DNA from: Chryseobacterium indologenes
GTDB lineage: Bacteria > Bacteroidota > Bacteroidia > Flavobacteriales > Weeksellaceae
NCBI GenBank assembly: GCA_016025055.1
Contig: CP065590.1
Location: 3,968,001-4,032,000, forward strand
Reading direction: 5' to 3'
Length of the DNA stretch: 64,000 nt
Under the pieces are notes generated by a model. That model saw only the letters and a list, made by a program, of their open reading frames with translations. It searched no databases and was not told the DNA's origin. Positions 36,587-48,827 of the stretch are shown here, piece by piece (within the stretch, counting starts at the first letter, position 1; every line of letters starts with the position of its first letter). The translations under genes and the position numbers were made by a program.

Positions 36587-37445
36587 ATGAGTAAATTAAA
36601 AATTGCGATTCAGAAAAGCGGCCGGCTGTACGAAGATTCTTTACAGCTTCTCAAAGACTGCGGAATCTATGTCAACAACGGGAAAGACCAGCTTAAAGTG
36701 CTGATAGATAATTTTCCCATGGAAATCATGTATCTCCGGAATTCTGATATTCCCCAATACCTCGAAGACGGAGTGGTAGACGTTGCCATTGTCGGGGAAA
36801 ACCTCCTGATAGAAAAACAGAAAAAAATCCAGATCGTACAATCGCTGGGCTTTTCCAAATGCCGTGTTTCCCTTGCTGTTCCCAAAGACGTCGAAACAGA
36901 TGATCTGGCTTATTTCCAGGGAAAAAAAATTGCCACTTCTTACCCCAATACCCTGACAAGCTTTTTTAGAAAAAAACGGAATACAATCTGACATACACGT
37001 GATCTCAGGCTCAGTGGAAATTGCACCCAATATAGGCCTTGCAGACGGAATCTGTGATATTGTAAGCTCCGGCAGTACTTTATTTAAAAACGGACTGAGA
37101 GAAACCGTTACCTTACTGAAATCCGAGGCTGTGCTGGCCCAAGCCCCGCAATTATCGAATGAAAAGATACATATTCTCGAAAAATTCTTATTCAGAATCA
37201 GAGCCGTTTTGAAAGCAAAAAATTCAAAATATATTCTGATGAATGTTCCTAACAATAAAATTCAGAAAGTGGCTGATGTCTTACCGGTATTGAAAAGCCC
37301 TACCGTTATCCCTCTGGCAGAAGAAGGATGGAGCAGTATTCATTCTGTGATCGACGAAGAAAGATTCTGGGATGTTATTGACGAACTGAAAGAAAACGGA
37401 GCTCAGGACATCCTGATCATTCCGATTGATAAAATGGTTATTTAA
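36587..37445 (+). CDS. hisG: ATP phosphoribosyltransferase, long form, frameshifted
   Basis: The frame breaks in a T6 run at 36962-36967. With T5 it reads NTLTSFLEKNGIQSDIHVISG and gives 285 residues, the expected length of a long-form HisG. N-terminal motifs are KLKIAIQKSGRLYEDSLQLL and VVDVAIVGENLL; the phosphoribosyl-binding region is DGICDIVSSGSTLFKNGL. The C-terminal domain (about 210-285) is the allosteric His-binding ACT-like HisG_C. The enzyme joins PRPP and ATP, the first step of His synthesis. A broken hisG would mean auxotrophy despite seven intact downstream genes, so an assembly error is more likely. Confidence 0.92.
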
Positions 37446-37455
37446 AAATACAGAT

Positions 37456-38730
37456 ATGAAAATATACAGATATCCAACGAAAAACATATGGCCGGAACTG
37501 GTGCAGCGACCTGTTTTAGAACAAAAGGAAATTTCAGTGCTTATAGAAGAGATATTCAGTGAAGTTAAAACAAATGGGGATAAGGCTCTACTGGCATTTA
37601 ACCGAAAATTTGATCAGGCAGAAACTGAAACGGTAATGGTTACAGAAGCTGAGTGTAAAGAAGCAGGGAATCTGATTGCTGAAGATTTAAAACTGGCGAT
37701 TCAGGAGGCAAAAGAAAACATCTCCAGGTTTCACATTTCACAGAAACCGGAAATCCAGAAAATTGAAACCACAAAAGGGGTTGTATGCTGGAGGGAAAAC
37801 AGAGCAGTAGAGAAAGTGGGAATCTATATTCCCGGTGGCACGGCGCCTTTATTTTCAACAGTTCTGATGCTTGCTGTTCCTGCCAATCTGGCGGGATGTA
37901 AAGAAATCGTTTTATGCACACCGCCGGACAAAAACGGAAATATCAATCCTGCTATTCTGTATGCAGCAATGATTTGCGGGATTTCTAAAATCTTTAAGAC
38001 AGGCGGGGCACAAGCCATTGCTGCCATGACTTTGGGAACAGAAAGTATTCCGAGCGTGTATAAAATCTTTGGACCCGGTAATCAATATGTCGTTGCCGCC
38101 AAAGAATACGCCCAGCAATATGGAGTGGCTATCGATATGCCCGCCGGTCCCAGCGAAGTGCTCGTCATTGCAGACGAACAGGCAATCCCGGAATTTTGTG
38201 CCGCAGATCTTCTCTCACAGGCAGAACACGGAAGCGACAGCCAGGTAATTTTCCTGACCACGGATCTTAAAGTATTTAATGAGACCATTAGCGCTGTCGG
38301 TCAGCAAATCAAAGGTTTACCCAGGAATGAAATGGCCAATAAAGCATTAGAAAACAGTTCTTTTATTTTACTTGATTCTCTTGGAGAAGCCGTTGCCTTC
38401 AGTAATTTGTACGCCCCGGAACACCTTATTCTGGCCATCCGGGAATTTGAAAAATATATCCCAATGATTGAGAACGCAGGCTCCGTTTTCCTGGGGAATT
38501 ATTCCTGCGAAAGTGCTGGAGATTATGCCAGCGGAACCAATCACACACTTCCGACCAACGCCTACGCAAGAAATTACAGCGGGGTTTCCCTTGATAGCTT
38601 TGTGAAAAAAATAACATTCCAGCACCTGTCAAAAGAAGGATTACAAAATTTAGGAAAAACAATAGAAATCATGGCTGAAGCAGAAGGCCTGCTTGCTCAC
38701 AAAAATGCAGTATCAATACGATTACAATAA
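37456..38730 (+). CDS. hisD: Histidinol dehydrogenase
   Basis: The start MKIYRYPTKNIWPEL (37456) is preferred to an in-frame ATG 30 bp upstream that lies inside the end of hisG. The 424-residue protein contains YIPGGTAPLFSTVLMLAVPA, GGAQAIAAMTLGTESIP, GPGNQYVVAAK, MPAGPSEVLVIAD, LLSQAEHGSDSQ (zinc-site Gln-His) and SAGDYASGTNHTLPT. These are all signature elements of HisD. It oxidises L-histidinol to histidine with 2 NAD, the last step of the pathway. Confidence 0.97.
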   Translation: MKIYRYPTKNIWPELVQRPVLEQKEISVLIEEIFSEVKTNGDKALLAFNRKFDQAETETVMVTEAECKEAGNLIAEDLKLAIQEAKENISRFHISQKPEIQKIETTKGVVCWRENRAVEKVGIYIPGGTAPLFSTVLMLAVPANLAGCKEIVLCTPPDKNGNINPAILYAAMICGISKIFKTGGAQAIAAMTLGTESIPSVYKIFGPGNQYVVAAKEYAQQYGVAIDMPAGPSEVLVIADEQAIPEFCAADLLSQAEHGSDSQVIFLTTDLKVFNETISAVGQQIKGLPRNEMANKALENSSFILLDSLGEAVAFSNLYAPEHLILAIREFEKYIPMIENAGSVFLGNYSCESAGDYASGTNHTLPTNAYARNYSGVSLDSFVKKITFQHLSKEGLQNLGKTIEIMAEAEGLLAHKNAVSIRLQ

Positions 38731-38734
38731 TACA

Positions 38735-39766
38735 ATGGAAAATAAAATAATTAATATCAGTGCTTTAGTAAGAGAAAATATTTCAAAACTGCAACCGTAT
38801 ATAAGTTTCAGGGATCATAATGAATTTAATGAACCGGTTCTTCTGGACGCTAATGAAAGTCCTTTCGGAGAATTCAATCGATACCCTGATTCTACCCAGA
38901 AAAAGCTTAAAAATAAACTAGCAGGCCTAAAGAATATTTCTCCTTTACAAATAGCCATAGGAAACGGAAGTGACGAGTTGATTGATTTAATCATCAAAGT
39001 CTTTTGTGAGCCTAAAAAAGATTCCATTATGATGATGAATCCTTCTTTTGCAATGTATGGGTTTTATGCGGCAATCAATGAAAATAAGGTGTTGAAACTC
39101 AATCTTGACGGGAATTTTGAGATCGTAAAAGATGATTTTATGAAGATGACCGGTGAAGAAGCCATTAAAGTATTCTTTCTATGCTCACCCAATAATCCCA
39201 CTGGAAACAGTGTAGAAGATATTGAATTTTATGTCCGGAATTTTAACGGAATTGTCGTGGTGGATGAAGCGTATATTGAATTTTCAGGAAAAAAATCAAG
39301 CATTGAACTTTTAAACAAATATCCTAACCTCATTGTTCTGCAGACATTTTCCAAAGCTTGGGGAGCTGCAGGAGCAAGGGTGGGTATAGCATATGCTTCC
39401 GGAGAAATTATAAGCCTGATCAATACAGTAAAAGCACCTTATAATGTGAATTCATTAAGCCAGGAGCTGATTCTGAAAACTCTTGAAGAAAAAAACAGGT
39501 TAGAAGACAATGTAGAAGACATTTTAGCGGAAAGAAAATGGCTCGAAGAACAGTTTAAAAATATTCCGTGTATTTCAAAAGTATTTCCTACAGATGCCAA
39601 CTTTTTTCTGATTCAAATGGGAAATGTAGATCAGGTATATGGAAAAATGCTGGAAGAGGAAATTTTAACCAGCAGAAGAGATCCTGCGATACCGGGATGT
39701 ATCCGCATTAATGTCGGAAACCGTAAGGAAAATGAAAAACTGATCAACATTTTACAAACAACATAG
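38735..39766 (+). CDS. hisC: Histidinol-phosphate aminotransferase
   Basis: The start [19 protein letters not shown] (38735) follows hisD by 4 bp; an upstream in-frame ATG lies inside hisD. The 343-residue class II aminotransferase has [52 protein letters not shown], and the PLP lysine in [16 protein letters not shown]. It transaminates imidazole-acetol phosphate with glutamate. Confidence 0.96.
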   Translation: MENKIINISALVRENISKLQPYISFRDHNEFNEPVLLDANESPFGEFNRYPDSTQKKLKNKLAGLKNISPLQIAIGNGSDELIDLIIKVFCEPKKDSIMMMNPSFAMYGFYAAINENKVLKLNLDGNFEIVKDDFMKMTGEEAIKVFFLCSPNNPTGNSVEDIEFYVRNFNGIVVVDEAYIEFSGKKSSIELLNKYPNLIVLQTFSKAWGAAGARVGIAYASGEIISLINTVKAPYNVNSLSQELILKTLEEKNRLEDNVEDILAERKWLEEQFKNIPCISKVFPTDANFFLIQMGNVDQVYGKMLEEEILTSRRDPAIPGCIRINVGNRKENEKLINILQTT

Positions 39767-39768
39767 AT

Positions 39769-40863
39769 ATGAAAAAAGTATTATTTATAGACCGTGACGG
39801 AACGCTGATCATTGAGCCGCCTGTTGATTTTCAGGTTGATTCATTGGAAAAGCTTGAGTTTTATCCGGGGGTTTTCAGAAACCTTTCAAAAATAGCCAAC
39901 GAGCTGGATTATGAACTGGTGATGGTGACCAATCAGGATGGTCTTGGAACGGAAAGCTTTCCCTTTGAAGACTTTATTAAACCTCAGGAAAAAATGTTGA
40001 AAGCATTTGAAAATGAGGGGATTTTATTTAGTGATATTTTAATCGATAAAAGCTTTGAGCACGAAAATCTTCCGACCAGAAAACCAGGAACAGGAATGAT
40101 GGCAAAGTATATATACGGAAATTATGACCTTGAAAATTCATATGTAATTGGTGATCGAAGTAGTGATGTGCAACTTGCTGTGAATTTGGGATGTAGAGCT
40201 GTTTATCTTAATCATAACTTAAATACAGATGCTGCGCTCTCCACTTCAAGCTGGGCTGATATTTACCAGTTTTTAAAATCGGGAATGCGAAAGGCCAAAG
40301 TATACAGAAAGACCAACGAAACGGAGATAGAGATCGAGGTTAATATCGATGGAAGCGGAAAAGCAGAAATTTCTACAGGGCTTCATTTTTTTGACCATAT
40401 GCTGGAACAGATTGCGAGACACGGTAATATGGACCTCAAGATTAATGTAAACGGAGATCTTGCCGTGGATGAGCACCACACGATAGAAGATACGGCTATC
40501 GTTTTGGGTGAAGCAATTGTAAAGGCTTTAGGAAAGAAAAAAGGTATTGAAAGATACGGTTTCCTTCTCCCGATGGATGATTGCCTTGCACAAGTGGCTA
40601 TAGACTTCGGAGGCAGACCATGGCTGGTTTGGGATGTTCAGTTGAGAAGAGAAAAAATCGGTGATGTTCCTGCAGAAATGTTTTTTCACTTTTTCAAATC
40701 GTTTACCGATTCTTCTAAATCCAACCTGAATATCAAAGCGGAAGGAGATAACGAACACCACAAGATCGAATCCGTTTTTAAAGCGTTTGCCAAAGCGATC
40801 AAAATGGCGGTCAATCAGTCTGATGCCAATTATAGTTTACCATCAACCAAAGGAAGTTTATAG
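39769..40863 (+). CDS. hisB: Bifunctional histidinol-phosphatase / imidazoleglycerol-phosphate dehydratase
   Basis: The 364-residue fusion has an N-terminal HAD phosphatase ([13 protein letters not shown] with D8 and D10; TNQDGLG; ARKPGTGM-like [22 protein letters not shown]) to about residue 165. A C-terminal dehydratase has repeated His motifs [25 protein letters not shown] and [17 protein letters not shown]. It carries out two steps of the pathway. It follows hisC by 2 bp. Confidence 0.97.
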   Translation: MKKVLFIDRDGTLIIEPPVDFQVDSLEKLEFYPGVFRNLSKIANELDYELVMVTNQDGLGTESFPFEDFIKPQEKMLKAFENEGILFSDILIDKSFEHENLPTRKPGTGMMAKYIYGNYDLENSYVIGDRSSDVQLAVNLGCRAVYLNHNLNTDAALSTSSWADIYQFLKSGMRKAKVYRKTNETEIEIEVNIDGSGKAEISTGLHFFDHMLEQIARHGNMDLKINVNGDLAVDEHHTIEDTAIVLGEAIVKALGKKKGIERYGFLLPMDDCLAQVAIDFGGRPWLVWDVQLRREKIGDVPAEMFFHFFKSFTDSSKSNLNIKAEGDNEHHKIESVFKAFAKAIKMAVNQSDANYSLPSTKGSL

Positions 40864-40865
40864 AG

Positions 40866-41444
40866 ATGATTGCTATCATAAAATATAACGGAGGTAATGT
40901 AAGCTCTGTGCAGAATGCATTAGACCGCTTAGGAGTTGATTCGGTTATTACAGATGATCCCGAACAGATTACAAAGGCAGATAAAGTTATCTTTCCCGGT
41001 GTAGGCGAGGCTTCGTCCACCATGAAGCTTTTAAAGGAGAAAGGTCTGGATGTATTGATTCCGACTTTGACACAGCCTGTTTTGGGGATATGCCTGGGGA
41101 TGCAGCTGATGTGTAAGGAGAACGAAGAAGGAAATACGGAAGGAATGGGGATCTTTGATTGCAAGGTGAAAAGATTTCCTCCACAAGGGCTGGTTCCCCA
41201 CATGGGCTGGAATACGATTTCAGGCCAGGGTTTATCTTTATTTGGAGGACTTGAGGCCGGAAGTGATGTCTATTTCGTTCACAGCTATTATTGTGAATTG
41301 TCGGATTGTACGACTTCGGTGTGCGATTATATTCTGCCATTCAGTGCTTCATTGCAGAAAGATAATTTCTATGCAGTGCAGTTTCACCCTGAAAAATCGG
41401 GAGGAATCGGAAGCCAGATTTTAAACAATTTTATAAGATTATGA
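40866..41444 (+). CDS. hisH: Imidazole glycerol phosphate synthase, glutaminase subunit
   Basis: The 192-residue class I amidotransferase has the oxyanion stretch [11 protein letters not shown], the nucleophile C76 in GICLGMQLM, and H174/E176 in QFHPEKSGG. It makes ammonia from glutamine for HisF. It overlaps hisA by 4 bp. Confidence 0.96.
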   Translation: MIAIIKYNGGNVSSVQNALDRLGVDSVITDDPEQITKADKVIFPGVGEASSTMKLLKEKGLDVLIPTLTQPVLGICLGMQLMCKENEEGNTEGMGIFDCKVKRFPPQGLVPHMGWNTISGQGLSLFGGLEAGSDVYFVHSYYCELSDCTTSVCDYILPFSASLQKDNFYAVQFHPEKSGGIGSQILNNFIRL

Positions 41445-42166
41445 TGAAAATTATTCCGGCTATAGATATTATCGACGGGAAGTGTGTACGCCTGTCCAAA
41501 GGAGATTATAACACCAAAAAGATTTATAACGAAAATCCTGTAGAAGTAGCAAAAGAGTTTGAGAGCTTCGGCATTCAGTTTCTTCACCTTGTGGACCTCG
41601 ATGGCGCAAAATCAAAACATATTGTCAATCAGAAAGTATTGGAGAATATCGCAAATTCAACGTCGTTGCATATTGATTTTGGCGGAGGATTAAAGACCGA
41701 AGAAGATATACAAACGGCTTTCAGTTCCGGTGCAAAACAGATTACGTTGGGAAGTATTGCGGTACAGGATCCCGAATTTTGTTTTAAAATGATTGAACAA
41801 TATGGTCCGGAGAAAATAATACTCGGAGCCGATTGTGATAACCGAAAAATTAAAACTTCAGGCTGGCTGGAAGAAAGCGACCTGGACGTGATAGACTTTA
41901 TTTCGAAATACAAAGAAAAGGGAATCCGACATGTGATCTGCACAGATATAGCCAAGGATGGTATGCTTGAAGGACCTTCGACAGGGCTTTATATTGAAAT
42001 TTTGTATAAGACATCGGTTCAGTTGGTGGCCAGCGGTGGTATTTCAGGCATCAAAGATGTTTATAAAATGAAAGATCTCGGCTGTTCCGGGACAATTATC
42101 GGAAAAGCTATTTATGAAGGAAAAATAAGCTTACAACAACTTCAGAATTTTATTGAAAATGCTTAA
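41441..42166 (+). CDS. hisA: ProFAR isomerase
   Basis: The 241-residue TIM barrel has [19 protein letters not shown] (catalytic Asp), [37 protein letters not shown] (second Asp) and [11 protein letters not shown] (phosphate loop). It isomerises 5'-ProFAR to PRFAR. The start overlaps hisH; a second ATG follows immediately. Confidence 0.96.
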   Translation: MMKIIPAIDIIDGKCVRLSKGDYNTKKIYNENPVEVAKEFESFGIQFLHLVDLDGAKSKHIVNQKVLENIANSTSLHIDFGGGLKTEEDIQTAFSSGAKQITLGSIAVQDPEFCFKMIEQYGPEKIILGADCDNRKIKTSGWLEESDLDVIDFISKYKEKGIRHVICTDIAKDGMLEGPSTGLYIEILYKTSVQLVASGGISGIKDVYKMKDLGCSGTIIGKAIYEGKISLQQLQNFIENA

Positions 42167-42911
42167 AAAGAGAATTATTCCGTGTCTGGATATAAAAGAC
42201 GGAGCTACCGTGAAGGGAATCAACTTTGAAGGGTTACGCAATGCCGGAGATCCTGTGGAGCTGGCCAGAAAGTACGAAAAAGACGGCGCAGATGAGCTTG
42301 TTTTTCTGGATATCACTGCTACCATTGAGAACAGGAAAACGTTTGCAGAGCTGGTGAAAAATATCGCTAAAGAACTGAGTATCCCGTTTACAGTGGGTGG
42401 CGGAATTTCCACAGTTGAAGATGTAAGAAAACTTTTGGAAGCAGGAGCCGATAAGATCAGTGTCAACTCATCTGCCGTGAAAAACCCTCAGCTTATTTCT
42501 GACCTGGCGAAAGAATTCGGAAGCCAGTGTGTTGTAGTAGCCATTGATACCCGTTTGGTAAATCAATCTGATCTTGTTCACATCAAAGGCGGAAGGGAAG
42601 CTACTTCTCTCAATACCATTGAATGGGCAAAGCAGGCTGAAGCTTTGGGTGCCGGCGAAATTCTTTTAACTTCCATGGATGGTGATGGCACCAAAAATGG
42701 ATTTGATGTGCAGATTACAAAGCTGGTGGCAGATGAGATCAGTATTCCTGTCATAGCTTCAGGAGGAGCGGGGAGTATGGATGACTTTGTTCAAGTATTT
42801 AATGAGACCAGAGCAACAGGAGCATTGGCAGCCAGTATTTTCCATTTCAATGAGATAGGCATTCAGGAGTTAAAACAACAGTTAAAACAACAAAAAATAG
42901 AGATGCGATGA
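42153..42911 (+). CDS. hisF: Imidazole glycerol phosphate synthase, cyclase subunit
   Basis: This is a TIM barrel with [28 protein letters not shown] (first catalytic Asp), [37 protein letters not shown] (second Asp) and [11 protein letters not shown]. It uses ammonia from HisH to form IGP and AICAR. Either ATG at 42153 (252 aa) or 42159 (250 aa) may start translation; both overlap hisA. Confidence 0.96.
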   Translation: MKMLKKRIIPCLDIKDGATVKGINFEGLRNAGDPVELARKYEKDGADELVFLDITATIENRKTFAELVKNIAKELSIPFTVGGGISTVEDVRKLLEAGADKISVNSSAVKNPQLISDLAKEFGSQCVVVAIDTRLVNQSDLVHIKGGREATSLNTIEWAKQAEALGAGEILLTSMDGDGTKNGFDVQITKLVADEISIPVIASGGAGSMDDFVQVFNETRATGALAASIFHFNEIGIQELKQQLKQQKIEMR

Positions 42912-43495
42912 AAATTAATTTCAACAAAGATAATGGCCTGGTTCCCGTAATAATTCAGGACAACAGAACGCTGCAGGTTCTGATGCTTGGGTATATGAAT
43001 GAAGAGGCATTCAAGAAAACAGAACAGGAAGGAATCGTTACTTTTTTCAGCCGTTCCAAAAAGAGACTCTGGACAAAAGGTGAGGAGTCCGGTAATTTTT
43101 TAACGGTTAAAAGTATAGCCATCGATTGTGATCAGGATACCATTTTAATTAAAGCAATTCCTACCAATGTAGTTTGCCACACGGGAAGTTTCAGCTGCTT
43201 TGGAGAGAAGGCTCCAAAAGGCTTCTTATACGAGCTGGAAGAAAAGGTCTCTCAGAGAATTGATGATAAAACACAAGGATCATATACGTATTCACTCTAC
43301 CAGAGAGGAATCAATAAAGTGGCTCAGAAAGTGGGGGAAGAGGCGGTGGAGGTCGTGATAGAAGCCAAAGATGATAATGCTGAACTCTTTAAAAATGAGG
43401 CTGCTGATCTGATGTATCATTTTTTGATCCTGTTGAAAGCGAAAGGTTTCTGTTTGGAAGATGTGGAAAAGGTCTTACACGAGCGAAATAAATAG
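42908..43495 (+). CDS. hisIE: Bifunctional phosphoribosyl-AMP cyclohydrolase / phosphoribosyl-ATP pyrophosphatase
   Basis: In this 195-residue fusion, the HisI part (about 1-105) has [41 protein letters not shown] and CHTGSFSCF (zinc). The HisE part (about 115-195) has [40 protein letters not shown] [14 protein letters not shown]. It performs steps 2 and 3 of the pathway. It overlaps hisF by 4 bp and is the last gene of the operon. Confidence 0.96.
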   Translation: MKINFNKDNGLVPVIIQDNRTLQVLMLGYMNEEAFKKTEQEGIVTFFSRSKKRLWTKGEESGNFLTVKSIAIDCDQDTILIKAIPTNVVCHTGSFSCFGEKAPKGFLYELEEKVSQRIDDKTQGSYTYSLYQRGINKVAQKVGEEAVEVVIEAKDDNAELFKNEAADLMYHFLILLKAKGFCLEDVEKVLHERNK

Positions 43496-43579
43496 TGTTT
43501 TCATGATGAATAAAATATTCCTTACGAAATTTAATATCACTTCGGAATAAATAGTAAAAATGCTGATATTTAACCATAC

Positions 43580-43616
43580 AAAGGCTATCTCATGTTGGGA
43601 TAGCCTTTATTTTTTC
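43580..43616 (+). terminator. Terminator of the his operon
   Basis: A 10-bp stem AAAGGCTATC / GATAGCCTTT is followed by ATTTTTTCTCTT. The next 190 bp hold no gene. Confidence 0.9.
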
Positions 43617-43808
43617 TCTTTAGATGATAAGTGATAAAATGTTATGCTATTGAAAAGTTATTGATTATATAAGCTTATAAAATGAAATCATTAATTTTTT
43701 AAAATAATCTCAATTATTTGATGATTAATGTGCATTAAATCAAGTTGTTGTATTGACTGATGTCCTTAAAATGGATTAGCTTTCATCCGTCAAAAATAAA
43801 ACATAAAT

Positions 43809-45433
43809 ATGAAAATGCTTTACCTATGCGTAATTTTTTTATACGCATATCCAAACATGAAGGCCCAGGAAGTCCTCTGGCAGAAAGACATCAGGTCTTC
43901 CACTCAGGATTTTCTCAGCCAGGTCACTACAACAATTGACCAGCAATATCTTATCACAGGCAGTTCTATCCGGTCAGCAAGCACGAAGCTAGAGGCTGGA
44001 AAACAACAGAATAACGGTTACGATTTCCATGCAGTCAAACTCAACCAACAGGGAGAGCAGGCTTGGGAAAAGTATTTCTCAGGATCAAGTCACGATTATC
44101 TATCCTCTACAGTAACCACTCAGGATGGTGGATTTCTCTTGGCCGGAACTTCTTATTCCGGGAAAGGATTGGACAAAAAGACGATTCTAAGGGTGGCTCG
44201 GATATCTGGCTGATCCGAATCAATGAATTCGGAGATGAATTATGGCAGAAAACGCTTGGAACCTCGGCGGATGAAGAAGCCAGGGCAGTTATTCAGACTA
44301 CCGATTTAGGATTTTTTGTAGCCGGAAATGTACAAAATTCATCAAAAGGATATGGCTCCAAAGATGTCCTGATCACCCGATTGGACAAAGACGGAAAAGA
44401 ATTGTCACAATTGATTGTAGGGGGAAAAGGTCTGGATGAAGTTGAGAAGATGATTCCGACCAGGGATGGAGGAGCGTTACTGGGAATATATTCTAGGAGT
44501 TCTGAGATTCGTGATACAAGGTCTACCACTTCAGATCTGAATAATAAAACCCCAAATTCCGAATCCCGTTACTCAAAATCCAGCAGCAATTTCGGTGAAG
44601 GCGACTATTGGATTGTAAAGCTCGATAAAAACGGAAAAGTAGAATGGGAAAAGGATTTCGGCGGCAAAGGAGATGACCATATCAGAACGCTGGCTCTTAC
44701 TGCTACAGGTTTTGTTATCGGTGGAGAATCCAGATCCGAAAGGTCAGGAAACAAATCCGTAGGAATTGAAGAAGGCACAGATCTATGGTTGATTGCTGTA
44801 AACGAAAGAGGTGATGAAGAGTGGCAAAGATCCTACAATTTCAAAAACCGGGATATCCTGATGGGAATGAATGTGATGATGAAGAGCCAAGAATCAAGAG
44901 CCAAGAATCAAGATGTTACCACAGGAATTTTACTTGGTGGTTATACCCAGGCGGAAGGAAGAGTTCAAAAAGACGATGAAACCTTCTGGATGATCTACTT
45001 GGATGGAAACGGTAATGAACAGTGGAGAAAACACGTAAGCGGAGAATCGAGACAAAAAGAAGAGCGACTTTCAGACTTGAAACTGAACAGAGACGGCTCT
45101 ATCATTCTTGCCGGAACCAGTGCCACAGAATTAGGAAAGGAAAACTGGAAGATCGTAAAACTGGGCGACAAACAGGTAGACCAGCTGATTCCAAAATATG
45201 ATATTAAAATCTATCCGAATCCTGTTTCAGACTATGCATACGTAGAAATTGGCTTTGATTTCAAAGAAACGGAGATTGTGTTGTACGATATGAGCGGAAG
45301 ACAGCTTCAGAGTTTGAAAACAAAAAATAAAGTGACTAAGATCAACACACAGGCTTTAGTTCAGGGAGCCTATCTGGTGGTGATAAAAACGGATAACAAT
45401 AAAACGGCGAATGCTAAACTGATTAAAAAATAA
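43809..45433 (+). CDS. Secreted repeat protein with T9SS sorting domain heading the Rhs locus, frameshifted
   Basis: A deletion in an A5 run at 44175-44179 splits the frame; with A6 it reads GKGLDKKDDSKGGSDIWLIRI, for 541 residues. It has a signal peptide (MKMLYLCVIFLYAYPNMKAQ), then repeated units of the type GGxDxWLxxxNExGxExWxKxxGxxxDE (for example GDYWIVKLDKNGKVEWEKDFG), predicted as a propeller. A C-terminal T9SS type A domain begins IKIYPNPVSDYAYVE. The downstream Rhs gene starts 3 bp after the stop, so it is part of the same operon. It may serve as a surface anchor or companion of the Rhs proteins; this is inference from order. Confidence 0.75.
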
Positions 45434-45435
45434 CC

Positions 45436-48400
45436 ATGAGAAAAAATATAATATTAGTAGCATCATTATTGGCCACTCAGGTTTTTTATGCCCAATTGGG
45501 AAATAAACTAAGTGATGATAAATTTCTTCCTAATGTGACTCTACCATCTCCAAATGCTTATTCTTTGGGGAATTTTGGAAACCTGGAGGTAGGAGAATTC
45601 ACCGGAACTCCTAATATCAATATTCCTTTATTACAATTTAAAGGTAAGGGGTTAAATACAGATTTATCATTATCTTATACTTCAAGTGGAATAAAAGTAG
45701 ATGAAAAAGATGAACAATTTGGTCTAGGCTGGACACTGGTTGCAGGTGGAGTTATTAACAGGGTAGTGCGTAATAAAGACGATTTTATGGATCGTCAATT
45801 ATTAGCTCCCGAAAATCTGAATGGAGGGCCTTCTGACCCTAGGATTGCACAATTTTTCTATGATGCAGGTAACTCAGGAAAGGATACTGAGGCAGATCTT
45901 TTTTCCTTTAGCGTAGGAAATATTAGTGGACAGTTTGTAATTAGTAAGGAAGGTGAAATTGAATTATTAACTAAGGATGATATAAAAATTAATATACAAT
46001 ATGATGTAGAGCATAATCCTTATTTTATAATGAAGGATTCTAAAGGTATTACTTATTATTTTACAGCAATTGAACAAACCTCTACGAGCTCAGTTGGTGG
46101 AGGCTTACATGGTGCAACCACGTTAGCAGTAACAGCATGGTTTTTAACAAAAACAGAAGATACCAATGGGGAGATGATCATATTTGAATATGACGATGAT
46201 ACGCCAAGTTATACAATGTCAAAGTCACAAATATTATCTTATTCCGATCCACCATCACAAGCTTATTGTGAAAATTTAGAAAATGGAATGACTCATGTAA
46301 GATACTATTCTAGTCCACCAACATTAGGACCTATTATAAATAACAATATAAGTATTGATGGAAAAAGACTTAAAAGAATAATAAGTAATAGAACTAGTGA
46401 AAAGATAGAAATTAATGCTAATATAGGTGAATCAATAATAACACATTATTATAACTCCAATATTATTGAACAACTTACTTTTAAATTTTACAAAACAGCT
46501 AATGAAAGGCTATTTCTAAAATCTATAAGTTCATTTAGTAAAGAAAAAGATTATAGTTTTGAGTATATACAACCGAATGCCTTTCCTCAAAGATTGGCTT
46601 TTTCTCAGGATCATTGGGGATACTTTAACGGTACATCAAATTCAAACATTATTCCTAAGAACATAGATTATGCTCCTAGTAATGATTATGCTGGAGCTGA
46701 TAAAAATCCAAACCCGTCTACATCAGTATATGGTATTTTAAATAAAGTAATTTATCCTACCAAAGGATGGACAACTATAGAATATGAACCTAATACTTAT
46801 TATGGAAGCGAAATGATATATCCAAATCCTATAGATATTCGTGAGGGACTTGTTCTTACAAGTGATGATTTTGAACTTTCTAAAATATTTGGTATTCAAC
46901 CTGCAGTTAATCAGCGTATAGTTATACAGGGATATGGAACATTTAACTCTATTGATTGTCGTAGTGAACCAGATATGGGGACACGTCATCGTATAGATTT
47001 AAGTATTAGAGACCTTACTACCAATAGATTTGTTAGTATGGTTTCATCAGATTCTAATGGAAATACAACAGGTATTGGAAGCTTTACTGGTGTTTACTTT
47101 TCAAGAGGAAATCCTAATTATTATAGTTTTTTTGCTAAAGCTGGGCATACATATCAGTTTAAGATGTCTGCAAGCTGGCAATGTACCAATGGCAGTATAT
47201 CTTTGAAATATGTTAATCAGACTCCTACGGAAGTACAAAAAATATTGTGGTAGGCGGGAACCGTGTTGCCAAAATGATTGATTCTGATGGGAATCAACAG
47301 TCTATAAGAAGATATTATTATGGACCCAAGAATAATCTAAATCAATCTTCGGGAGATAAAGGATTAGCACCGTTCTATAGAGATTTTAGAAAATGGGAGC
47401 CTCCTTGTACTACAGGATTAATGCCTCCATTACGTGAGGCTGTCATTACGTCATCAAGTATTTACCCTTTATTCAATAGTGGAAGAAGTAATGTTTATTA
47501 TAAATATGTAACAACCAGCTTTGGGGGTGATAACTTTGAAAAAGGAGGGGTGGAAAAAGAATTTACAGTGAAAAGAGATTATTGGGGAAATCAAATTTTT
47601 GGCTCCGAGAATGTCGGATCTGCACCATGGACAAACTTTGGATGGAATAACGGATATCTGAAGACTGAGAAATTTTTTGATAATCAAGGGAATATACTTA
47701 AAGTAAATGATTATTTATGGGAAAAGAAGAATGTAACGGATAATAAATCATATTATGTGCGAAAAAATTACAGTCCCAATCATCCAAAAAATCCTGTATA
47801 TACTTGTACAAGCGAAGATGTTATAAGACCAGATAACGGATTCTATTGGAAATGTAAATCAGACCATCGTCATTTCATGAATGTTTCTAAGTGGAAATGT
47901 GTAGCATTGGGTGCAGATAATGAAAAAGTAACTTTTGCTAATAACTGCTATCAGCAGCCTTTAGGAAAACAGATTGTACATTCCCTAGCCTTAGAAAATT
48001 TGGATATTGTCGAGTATAATAATATTTCATATCAGAAATACTTAAAAAGTATTACCACTACCGATTATGTAAATAATCAACCAATGAAATCTACGATTAC
48101 TGAAAATACGTATGACAGCAATCTTCACTATCAGCAGACTTCCAAAAAAGTAACCCATTTGGATAATAGTATTACAGAAAACGGATACCAGTACGCTCAT
48201 GAAAAAGGAAATCAACGGTTAATCAATGCTAACATGGTTGGGATCCCATTAGAAACTTCTACGACGGAAAGAAGAAATGTCAATGATACTTCTAGGAAAA
48301 TAACTTCAAAAGTAGAGACAAAGTATGATAACCCAGCTCTATTATTACCTACCTCTGTAGTTTCTACTGATTTACAAAATATTGCAAAAACAGAAATTAC

Positions 48401-48821
48401 TTATGACAAATATGATGATAAAGGCAATCTTCAGCAGTATACTACAAAAGATGGTATTTCTACCGTGATTATCTGGGGATATGATAACACGTATCCAATT
48501 GCCAAAATAGAAAATATCAGATATGAAGATGTTTCCCAATCCATCATTAATGCTATTGTAAACGCTTCTAATGTTGATGCTTCTGCGGGTAAAAATAATG
48601 ATGAAACGGATTTATTAAATGCCTTTAATACCTTCAGAAATGGTTTGAGCAGTAATCAGGTAACGACCTACACTTATGACCCTCTGATAGGTGTAAGAAG
48701 CATTACCTCACCATCAGGAATCAGGGAAAACTATCTCTATGATTCTGCTGGCAGACTTGAAAAAATAATTGATGCCGATGGAAGGGTAGTGAAGGAAATG
48801 AAGTACAACTATAAAAACTAA
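45436..48821 (+). CDS. Secreted YD/RHS-repeat protein, shell part, frameshifted
   Basis: The frame breaks in an A6 run at 47237-47242. With A7 it reads VQKNIVVGGNRVAKMIDSDGNQQ and gives 1128 residues. The signal peptide (MRKNIILVASLLATQVFYAQ) is followed by a domain with FGNLEVGEFTGTPNINIPLLQFKGKGLNTDLSLSYTSSGIKVDE. This resembles the N-terminal domain of SpvB/TcaB-like and Rhs shell proteins. Typical YD repeats occur at the C-terminus (GIRENYLYDSAGRLEKIIDADGRVV). There is no toxin tip and no T9SS domain. It ends 6 bp before the core Rhs gene. It may build half of a protein cage completed by the next gene. Confidence 0.8.
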
Positions 48822-48827
48822 TTACTG

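Noticed and set aside
36641..37255. A 204-codon frame antisense to hisG
   Set aside because: It bridges the hisG frameshift on the opposite strand, but shows no motif; hisG family residues explain the sequence.
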